Shown: positions 24,214 through 29,939 of the stretch, piece by piece | How positions within the stretch are numbered: the stretch's first letter is position 1 | Layout of the letters: every line of letters starts with the position of its first letter | Assembly: GCA_016872875.1 (NCBI GenBank) | Contig: VGYW01000046.1 | Location: 1-29,939, forward strand | Source: Planctomycetota bacterium | GTDB lineage: Bacteria; Planctomycetota; PUPC01; DSUN01 | Direction: 5' to 3' | DNA length: 29,939 nucleotides | The notes under the pieces: model-generated | What the model was told of the DNA's origin: nothing | The model's input: only the letters and a program-made list of their open reading frames with translations | Databases searched by the model: none | Translations under genes and position numbers: made by a program

Positions 24214-24295
24214 CACGGACCCACACGGACTGGCACGGACGGCCTGCTGTGGGGCGGAACTGCTCGTCCGTGTTTGTCCGTGTTTGTCCGTGTGA
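24214..24295. repeat. Inverted 10-bp repeat (CACGGAC / GTCCGTGTTT)
   Basis: Three CACGGAC cores at 10-base spacing (24214, 24224, 24234) are followed by three units GTCCGTGTTT, GTCCGTGTTT and GTCCGTGTGA (24266-24295). The arms pair at the 7-base cores, separated by about 25 bases. It begins 22 bases after the isomerase stop and ends close to the next gene's ribosome site. Confidence 0.8.
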
Positions 24296-24314
24296 TCACC
24301 TGTGGAGACCCCGC

Positions 24315-25490
24315 TTGAAACCCATCGCTGCCTTGCTGCTGCTCGTCTCGTCGGGCGACTATGACCGGCTCGACACGCCAGTGTCCGTGGCCGCGAGGCT
24401 GTCCGACATCGGCCTGGCCGCAGAGGAGGCCGCCAAGGCGTCGTTCCTGTTGATCGAGAAGGGCAAAGAGGGGGCCGCGCCCATACCCGCCCAGTGGGAT
24501 GGCGAGGGCGGCCTGGTCTTCGTTCTGCCTGGCAAGGCGCCGAAGGGCACAACCCGCACGTTCGCCCTTCAGGTGAAGCCGGGCGAGGCGCCCCCCAAGA
24601 GTCTGGCGGTTGACCTCAAGGAAGGCAAGCACATCGAGGTCAGCGTCGGCGGCAAGCCCGTCTTTCGCTATAGCCACGGCGTCGTGGCACAGTTCCCTGA
24701 TAAGGCGAGCAAGTACGACCGCGCGTGCTACTTCCACCCCCTCTGGGCGCCGAGCGGCGAGGTGATCACGGGCGACTTTCATCCCGACCACGCGCACCAT
24801 CGGGGCGTCTGGTTCGCCTGGTCGAAGGCCGAGGCGGGGCCGCTCAAGGCCAACTTCTGGGAGATTCAGGATGGCCGCGGCAAGTTCGCCAACAAGTCCC
24901 TGGCGCCCGTCACGGGGCCTGTCTTCGCCGGCTTCGGCGCACGGAATGACCTGGTGGCCGCCGAGAAGGTGCTCATTCGGGAGACACTTTCGGCGCGGGC
25001 CTACGCTGCTCCGAGCGGGGTTCGGCTCGTGGACCTCACGGTGCGGCACGAGGCGGCGGAGGGCGACGTGGTGCTGCCCAAGCTCCTCTACGGCGGCCTG
25101 GCCTACCGCGGCCGCGACGAGTGGAACGGCGCCCAAGGCCCCGTCGAGGTGCTCACCAGCGAAGGGAAGACCCGCAAGGACGCCAATGCCACGCGGGCGA
25201 AGTGGATTGATTACACAGGCCGCCTGGGCGCAGAGGGATGGGGCGGCCTACTCGCCATCGAGCATCCCTCGAACCCGCGCTTCCCCAACGGCGTGCGGGT
25301 CCACCCCTCGATGGCGTTCTTCAGTTCCACCCTCGTGCAATCGGATGCCTACACGCTCAAGGCGGGCGAGCCGCTGGTGCTGCGCTACCGCCTGGTGCTG
25401 CACGACGGCAAGCCGGACAAGGCGCTGGCCGAGCGCCTGGCGGCCGACTTCGCCTCGCCGCCGATGGTTGCATTGAAGCGGTCTGAGTAG
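24315..25490 (+). CDS. DUF6807 (PmoA-like family) exported protein
   Basis: The 391-residue protein carries the block HPLWAPSGEVITGDF then PDHAHHRGVWFAW, which marks the DUF6807 family (often named PmoA, though it is not a proven methane monooxygenase subunit). Members are beta-rich, frequent in Planctomycetes and Bacteroidetes, and usually sit near carbohydrate-active genes. The TTG start at 24315 is proposed because GTGGAGA lies 6 bases upstream and it begins a short signal-like segment (LKPIAALLLLVSSG). The open frame upstream to 24201 only translates the repeat. It has the same direction as the isomerase gene upstream and converges with the FAD oxidoreductase. Biochemical role unknown. 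Confidence 0.8.
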   Translation: MKPIAALLLLVSSGDYDRLDTPVSVAARLSDIGLAAEEAAKASFLLIEKGKEGAAPIPAQWDGEGGLVFVLPGKAPKGTTRTFALQVKPGEAPPKSLAVDLKEGKHIEVSVGGKPVFRYSHGVVAQFPDKASKYDRACYFHPLWAPSGEVITGDFHPDHAHHRGVWFAWSKAEAGPLKANFWEIQDGRGKFANKSLAPVTGPVFAGFGARNDLVAAEKVLIRETLSARAYAAPSGVRLVDLTVRHEAAEGDVVLPKLLYGGLAYRGRDEWNGAQGPVEVLTSEGKTRKDANATRAKWIDYTGRLGAEGWGGLLAIEHPSNPRFPNGVRVHPSMAFFSSTLVQSDAYTLKAGEPLVLRYRLVLHDGKPDKALAERLAADFASPPMVALKRSE

Positions 25491-25501
25491 AACCATCGGG
25501 T

Positions 25502-25635
25502 GTGACTGGTGCGCGGCTCGCGCGCGAGTGTGCCGGGGATGGATGAATGGATGAATGGATGGGTGGATGGGCGGATGGGTGCCGGACAATCATCCATTCA
25601 TCCAACCATCCAATCATCCCCTTTGGTTGCGGCCA
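25502..25635. repeat. Dispersed structured element, copy 2 (GGATGAAT-type hairpin with TTGGTTGCGGCCA tail)
   Basis: The parts are in the same order as at 20121-20233: GTGACTGGTGCGCGGC, then a GGAT/GAAT array (25537-25580), then its near complement (25589-25619), then the tail TTGGTTGCGGCCA (25623-25635). The left array is longer than in copy 1. It lies between the convergent DUF6807 and FAD oxidoreductase genes, with the tail 15 bases from the - strand stop. Confidence 0.8.
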
Positions 25636-25649
25636 ACAGCCACATTATG

Positions 25650-27029
25650 CTAGAGAACGATCGCTCCCTGGGCTTTGAGGGTCTCGCGGAGCTTCGTGGG
25701 GCCAATCTCGGCCACTGGCTTGGCAGAATCGAGCGCGAGCCAGGCGGCGACGCCTGCGGCTTGGCCCATCTGGTTGCAGTTGACCATGACCCGCACGGCG
25801 CCAAAGGCCCCCTCGTCGGCGTCTATGCTCCGGCCGGCGATGAGGAGGTTCGTCGCGCCCTTGGGGACGAGTGAGGCGTAGGGCACCTGGTAGAAGGGCG
25901 CCTTTTCGAGCTGCCGAAAGGTCACGCCCGCGCCGCGGGCGCTGTGGATGTCCACCGGATACGTGCCGTTTGCGATGGCGTTTGGGAAGCGCTTGCCGCT
26001 GAGCAACTCGTCCTGCGTCAGGGTGTGGAGGCAGGCGGCGTGGCGGGTCTCGCGGATGCCGATCTTGGCAGGGAGGGTGAGGAGGGGGTTGCCCTTGCCG
26101 CCCATGAAGCCCTCGCGGAGGATGTCGCAGATGGCGCGGACCTGTCGGCGGCCCTCAAGCTCGGCCTGGGTCAGCTCGTCGGCGTCGGCGCAATTCGCGC
26201 CGAACACGCGGGTGCCCGCGAGCATGTACTCGTCGTTGCCGCAGGGCACGTGAGCGCCCCAGGCGAAGCCGCGCTTGAGGGCCTGGGGGAACTTGGGGTC
26301 GAAGATGGCGGAGTGGACGTTGAAGCCTTTGTGCTTCCTGGCGAGGGCGCCGAGGCCGCGAAGGACGGCGCACATGGTGGGGGGCTGAACGTCGGGCCGC
26401 TTGTAGGTCGGCAGGCCCAGGCGGGCCACGAGGTCGGCGTCGCCCGTCGCGTCTATGAACTGCTTCGCTCGGATGGCCCGACGGCCAGTCTTGTCCTCGA
26501 TGATCGCGGCGACGAGGCGGCCGTCCTGGACGGCTGGGGCGACGAAGAGGGCGTGGAGGAAGGGGCGGACCTTCGCCTCGGCGGCGAGCTGGTCAAGCTC
26601 GATCTTCAGCTCTTCGGTATTGAGGATGAAGTAGACGGCGGCTGTGCCCTGGACGGTCACGGCGTCGCGTTTTGCGAGGCGCTCGACGGCCTCGGTGGTG
26701 AGGCCGCCGATGACCTGTTGCTCGCCCTTGATGTCCCTGGTGGAGTGCCAGACGCTGACGAGGCTTGCGGTGGCGACTCCCCCGAAGAAGCCGTTGGCCT
26801 CGATGATGGCCACTCTCGCGCCGAGTCGAGCGGCGGCGACGGCGGCGAAGACGCCCGTGCAACTGCCGCCGACGACGCAGAGGTCAACATCGGCCACGAC
26901 GGGGGTTTCGCGCGGGGCTTCGCGGATGGCGTCCATCTTGGGGGGCTCTCCTGCGGGGGCAAGTGCAGCGCCGGCCGAGGCCAGGGCCGTGGCCTGGAGG
27001 AAGGTGCGGCGGGGCATACTATGCGGCAT
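25650..27029 (-). CDS. Tat-exported FAD-dependent oxidoreductase
   Basis: The 459-residue protein has an N-terminal twin-arginine signal (MPRRTFLQATALASAG), then a Rossmann FAD motif VVGGSCTGVFAAVAAARLGA. The motif has Ser and Cys where GGGPAG is usual. It continues IIEANGFFGG, IDATGDADLVARLGLP, and a C-terminal LIAGRSIDADEGAFGAVRVM with GQAAGVAAWLA. This is the FAD_oxidored pattern (PF12831-like) common in planctomycetes near sugar-catabolic genes. The substrate is unknown; oxidation of a sugar or polyol outside the cytoplasm is an inference. The start may be 27029 or the ATG at 27017, which begins directly at the signal; neither has a strong ribosome site. Downstream of and co-directional with the second isomerase gene. 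Confidence 0.82.
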   Translation of the reverse strand: MPHSMPRRTFLQATALASAGAALAPAGEPPKMDAIREAPRETPVVADVDLCVVGGSCTGVFAAVAAARLGARVAIIEANGFFGGVATASLVSVWHSTRDIKGEQQVIGGLTTEAVERLAKRDAVTVQGTAAVYFILNTEELKIELDQLAAEAKVRPFLHALFVAPAVQDGRLVAAIIEDKTGRRAIRAKQFIDATGDADLVARLGLPTYKRPDVQPPTMCAVLRGLGALARKHKGFNVHSAIFDPKFPQALKRGFAWGAHVPCGNDEYMLAGTRVFGANCADADELTQAELEGRRQVRAICDILREGFMGGKGNPLLTLPAKIGIRETRHAACLHTLTQDELLSGKRFPNAIANGTYPVDIHSARGAGVTFRQLEKAPFYQVPYASLVPKGATNLLIAGRSIDADEGAFGAVRVMVNCNQMGQAAGVAAWLALDSAKPVAEIGPTKLRETLKAQGAIVL

Positions 27030-27050
27030 GGCAGCGCGCCAAGAGCAACT

Positions 27051-27104
27051 CGATTGATTCGATTGATTCGATTAATTCGATTGACTCGACTGATCCGACC
27101 GATC
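27051..27104. repeat. Six tandem 9-bp units of CGATTGATT type, single arm
   Basis: The units CGATTGATT, CGATTGATT, CGATTAATT, CGATTGACT, CGACTGATC and CGACCGATC run from 27051 to 27104, decaying left to right into the isomerase stop codon. Unlike the other 3'-end arrays, no separate complementary arm is seen. Strong AT content contrasts with the surrounding GC-rich DNA. Confidence 0.85.
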
Positions 27105-27975
27105 ACCCCCCAAACAGCTTCCGCACAAAGGCCGCGTTCCGCTTGAAATCGGCGTCGCGGTCCTTCGAGGGGCACGAGGTTTCGAGCACGGCCCAGCCCT
27201 TGTAGGCGATGTCGTTGAGGGCGTCCCGGACGGCTTCCCACTTGACCTTTCCCTCGCCGAGGTAGTTGGCGCCGTCCTTGAAGTGAATCTGGCAGAGGCG
27301 GCCCTTGAGCTCGCGGATTTCGGCGGGGGCGTCGTGGCCGACGTCGGTGGAGTTGCGCGCGTCGTAGTAGACCTGCACGGCGGGGCTGCCCACCCGCTCG
27401 ATGATGGCGAGGTTCTGCTTGGCGGTGAGGTAGTTTTCGAGTCCGAGGACGACGCCTGCCTTCTCGGCCTTTGGCGCCGCGGCCTTGAGGCGGGCGACCA
27501 CGGAGTCCACGGCGTCGGTCTTCAGCTCGTCCTTGTTCTTCCGCAGGTCGCCGGCGCCGAAGAAGGCGAGGAGGATGTTGGTCGCCCCCAGGTCGGCGGT
27601 GGCCTCGATGCACTGCTCCAGCCAGCCCGGGCCGCGGGGGTCGGTGGCGAGCGGGCAGCCGTTGAGGAGGCCCATCGCCACGGAGGAGACGGCGATGCCC
27701 GTCTCCTTCGCCTTGGCCTTGAGCTGTTCGCGGTACTTGGGGTCGGCGATCTGGAGCTTGTCGGCTGGGCCGCCGGGCGAGACCTCCAAGCCGTCGAGCG
27801 TGCAGTGTTTGGCGACTTCGAGGCCGCCCGGCCCGCCGGCCCCCAGGGACCAGTCGCACGCGCTCAGGCGGATGCGGGGCACGTCTTTCTCCTCTGAAAG
27901 GGCCTGTCTGGTGAGCGACGCCGCGGCAAGGCCGAGCGCGGCGCCTCTGGCGAACTCGCGGCGGGTGATGCCCAT
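27103..27975 (-). CDS. Tat-exported sugar phosphate isomerase/epimerase-family protein (second copy)
   Basis: The 290-residue protein opens with MGITRREFARGAALGLAAASL, a twin-arginine signal without a lipobox. The TIM-barrel strands show SACDWSLG, DGLEVSPGG, LGLENYLT, VQVYYDARNS, CQIHFKDG and VLETSCP, with Glu, Asp, His and Glu at the metal-ligand positions of the family. It is clearly diverged from the copy at 23343-24191, so not a recent duplicate. AAGGAG lies 7 bases before ATG 27975. It is followed by the FAD oxidoreductase on the same strand, across a short 9-bp repeat array. The pair may oxidise and then isomerise a sugar outside the cytoplasm (inference). Confidence 0.87.
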   Translation of the reverse strand: MGITRREFARGAALGLAAASLTRQALSEEKDVPRIRLSACDWSLGAGGPGGLEVAKHCTLDGLEVSPGGPADKLQIADPKYREQLKAKAKETGIAVSSVAMGLLNGCPLATDPRGPGWLEQCIEATADLGATNILLAFFGAGDLRKNKDELKTDAVDSVVARLKAAAPKAEKAGVVLGLENYLTAKQNLAIIERVGSPAVQVYYDARNSTDVGHDAPAEIRELKGRLCQIHFKDGANYLGEGKVKWEAVRDALNDIAYKGWAVLETSCPSKDRDADFKRNAAFVRKLFGG

Positions 27976-28015
27976 GGGTCATCTCCTTCCCTGAAAGGGG
28001 CCTCCTCCGCGGTGC

Positions 28016-28044
28016 ATCTTAGCTGAGGGGGCGGTTCCGTGCAA
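28016..28044 (-). promoter_or_regulatory. Promoter candidate for the isomerase / FAD oxidoreductase pair
   Basis: On the - strand TTGCAC (complement of 28039-28044) and TAAGAT (complement of 28016-28021) are 17 bases apart, about 40 bases upstream of the ATG at 27975. The hexamers match only partly. Confidence 0.4.
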
Positions 28045-28053
28045 GGTCCACAC

Positions 28054-28081
28054 TTGCATCCGGCGGCGTACTCTGTATAGT
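28054..28081 (+). promoter_or_regulatory. Promoter candidate for the glucan phosphorylase gene
   Basis: TTGCAT (28054-28059) and TATAGT (28076-28081, five of six bases to consensus) are 16 bases apart, about 50 bases before the ATG. It is back to back with the - strand candidate. Confidence 0.45.
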
Positions 28082-28131
28082 GTCCCTGTGGCCGCAAGGC
28101 CGGGGAGGCCCGCGGCACAGGAGGCGACGCA

Positions 28132-29939
28132 ATGGCGATGGCGAAAGGCGCTCTGCGGACGTTCTGCGTGGTGCCGGCACTGCCCGAGAACCTCATCGCC
28201 CTCAACGAGCTGGCCTACAACTTCTGGTGGTGCTGGAACTCCGAGGCATTCGAGCTCTTCCGCCGCATGGACCCCGACGCCTGGGAGCGCGTGAACCACA
28301 ACCCCGTCCGCCTCCTGGCCGAGGTGCGCCGCGAGCGGCTCGACGACCTGTCGGGCGACTCCAGCTACGTGGCCGCGGTCGGCCGCCAGCAGCGACGCCT
28401 CCAGGAATACATGCAGGCGCAGACCTGGTTCGCCACGGCCCACCCGGACCTCAAGGAGGCGCGGATAGCCTACTTCTCCCTCGAGTTCGGCATCAACGAG
28501 TGCCTGCCCATCTACTCCGGCGGCCTCGGCGTCCTGGCCGGCGACCACGTGAAGTCGGCCAGCGACCTCGGCCTCCCACTCGTCGGCGTCGGACTCCTCT
28601 ACCGCGAGGGCTACTTCCACCAGCGCCTGGGCGCCGACGGCTGGCAGCAGGAGGAGTACCCCGAGACCGACTTCTACACCACGCCCATCGAGCTCCTCAA
28701 GCGCCCCGACGGCGGCCCCGTCGCCATCGAGGTCGAGTACCCAGGCCGCGTCGTCCGCGCGCAGGTCTGGCGCGCCCAGATAGGCCGCATCCCGCTCTTT
28801 CTCCTCGACACGAACGTGCCAGAGAACAGCGACTACGACCGGAACATGACCGCGCGGCTCTACGGCAACGCCGCGGGCTCCGAGGAACGCATCGCCCAGG
28901 AGATCCTCCTCGGCATCGGGGGCGTCCGCGCGCTCAAGGCCCTCGGCATCGAGCCCGACCTCTACCACATGAACGAGGGCCACTGCGCATTCCTGGCACT
29001 CGAGCGCTGCCGCATGCTCATGGCCCAGCACGGCGTGGCCTTCAGGACCGCCGCCGAGGCCGTCGCCGCCCAGACCGCCTTCACCACCCACACGCCCGTC
29101 CCCGCCGGCAACGAGCGCTTCGACGAGGCCATCATGCGCAAGTTCCTCCTCGGCTACGGCCTGTCGCTGGGCCTGAGCTGGGACGACTTCATGGCCCTCG
29201 GGCGCCAGAACCCGTCCGACCGCGGCGAGTCCTTCTGCCTCACGGTGCTGGCCATCAAGCTCTCCGCCGGGCGCAACGCCGTCAGCAAGCTCCACGGAAA
29301 GGTCTCGCGGGCAATGTGGCAGGGTCTCTGGCCCGACACCCCGCGCGACGAGGTGCCCATCATCGCCATCACCAACGGCGTCCACACCCGAACCTGGCTC
29401 TCCGTGGACATGGCGACCCTCCTCGACCGCTACCTCGACCCCCGCTGGGTGGAGCGCCCCGTGGACCAGACGATGTGGGAGCGGGCGGACCGCATCCCCG
29501 ACGCCGAGCTCTGGCGCACCCACGAACGACGCCGCGAACGACTCGTCGCAACGGTTCGCGCGCGCCTCAAGGCCCAGCTCGTCCAGGCCGGTGCCAGCCC
29601 CGACGAGGTGGCCGCCGCCGACGAGGTGCTCGACCCCGAGGCACTCACCGTCGGCTTCGCACGACGCTTCGCCACCTACAAGCGCGGGAAGCTCCTCTTC
29701 CGCGACCGCGAGCGCCTCGTCCGCTTCCTCAACAGCAAGGACCGCCCCGTCCAGCTCATCTACGCCGGCAAAGCCCACCCGCACGACAACGGCGGAAAGG
29801 AGTTCATCCGCGACATCATCGCCCAGGCTCGCCTCCCAGAGCTCCGCCGCCACATCGTCTTCCTCGAAGACTACGACCTCTGCCTCGCCCACTACCTGGC
29901 AAGCGGCGTGGACGCCTGGCTCAACACCCCCCGCCGCCC
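28132..29939 (+). CDS. glgP: Alpha-glucan phosphorylase (GT35), 3' end cut by the window
   Basis: 602 codons are visible, with AGGAGG 7 bases before ATG 28132. The N-terminal DUF3417 domain (LPENLIALNELAYNFWWCWN, about residues 19-110) marks the alpha-glucan-phosphorylase subtype. The catalytic fold follows: AYFSLEFGINECLPIYSGGLGVLAGDH, LYHMNEGHCAFLALE, FTTHTPVPAGNERF, ITNGVHTRTWL, GFARRFATYKR and LIYAGKAHPHD. Such enzymes release glucose 1-phosphate from glycogen or related glucans with PLP. The visible sequence ends in VDAWLNTPRR, directly before the expected EASGTSGMK segment carrying the PLP lysine, so that residue is outside the window. The usual length is about 700-850 residues. It is divergent from the isomerase gene. 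A long antisense frame exists but is a shadow. Confidence 0.95.
   Translation, partial: MAMAKGALRTFCVVPALPENLIALNELAYNFWWCWNSEAFELFRRMDPDAWERVNHNPVRLLAEVRRERLDDLSGDSSYVAAVGRQQRRLQEYMQAQTWFATAHPDLKEARIAYFSLEFGINECLPIYSGGLGVLAGDHVKSASDLGLPLVGVGLLYREGYFHQRLGADGWQQEEYPETDFYTTPIELLKRPDGGPVAIEVEYPGRVVRAQVWRAQIGRIPLFLLDTNVPENSDYDRNMTARLYGNAAGSEERIAQEILLGIGGVRALKALGIEPDLYHMNEGHCAFLALERCRMLMAQHGVAFRTAAEAVAAQTAFTTHTPVPAGNERFDEAIMRKFLLGYGLSLGLSWDDFMALGRQNPSDRGESFCLTVLAIKLSAGRNAVSKLHGKVSRAMWQGLWPDTPRDEVPIIAITNGVHTRTWLSVDMATLLDRYLDPRWVERPVDQTMWERADRIPDAELWRTHERRRERLVATVRARLKAQLVQAGASPDEVAAADEVLDPEALTVGFARRFATYKRGKLLFRDRERLVRFLNSKDRPVQLIYAGKAHPHDNGGKEFIRDIIAQARLPELRRHIVFLEDYDLCLAHYLASGVDAWLNTPRR

Noticed and set aside
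24315..25490. Methane monooxygenase subunit PmoA
   Set aside because: The PmoA label for this family is historical. The sequence is soluble and beta-rich without the membrane helices of particulate monooxygenase.
27979..29892. 637-codon open frame on the - strand opposite the glucan phosphorylase gene
   Set aside because: It is an antisense shadow caused by GC-rich third positions. Its translation is low-complexity Val/Glu/Gly-rich and the + strand frame has all phosphorylase motifs.

Overview
The window looks like a piece of a high-GC member of the Planctomycetes or a close PVC-group relative, probably an environmental genome. The signs are a giant exported protein with the LEPR-XLL N-terminal motif, a PEP-CTERM protein, a VIT-VWA protein, a URO-D-superfamily gene plus a decayed copy, and several twin-arginine-exported sugar enzymes. 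No tRNA, rRNA, CRISPR array or transposase was recognised. Bases 1-147 hold no gene that I can support.

Layout. 148-1418: a two-gene unit with lower GC than the rest (a small HExxH protein and an exported protein of unknown role). 1808-6292: a 1494-residue LEPR-XLL protein with two cyclophilin domains. 6354-9806 (-): a seven-unit SBBP propeller protein ending in PEP-CTERM. 10081-10290 (-): an apparent internally deleted URO-D relic. 10455-11183: a lipoprotein-like gene broken by an in-frame TGA. 11262-12821 (-): a cysteine-rich radical SAM protein resembling tetraether-lipid-synthase-type enzymes, divergent from a 1273-residue VIT-VWA protein (13004-16825). 16953-22532 (-): five genes in tandem (URO-D-type protein, DegT-type aminotransferase, polysaccharide deacetylase, adenylate-kinase-like protein, second deacetylase), with one clear promoter at the head. 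23343-27975: two exported sugar isomerase/epimerase-type proteins, a DUF6807 (PmoA-like) protein and a Tat-exported FAD oxidoreductase. 28132-end: alpha-glucan phosphorylase, cut by the window edge just before its expected PLP lysine.

The most striking structure lies between genes. Ten of the eleven gaps that contain a gene 3' end carry a short tandem repeat. In nine of these the repeat is followed by its reverse complement, so a long hairpin forms directly behind the stop codon. The repeat unit (4, 6-7, 7, 9 or 10 bp) differs from place to place. A different array, three copies of a 30-36 bp perfect palindrome inside a 146-147 bp tandem repeat, fills the divergent gap 22775-23150. Together these look like a locus-specific 3'-end hairpin system whose two arms stay complementary while their sequence changes.

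The metabolic theme is extracytoplasmic carbohydrate handling (isomerases, oxidoreductase, DUF6807, two deacetylases, glucan phosphorylase) beside cell-surface proteins (LEPR-XLL, PEP-CTERM, VIT-VWA). Substrates cannot be read from the sequence.
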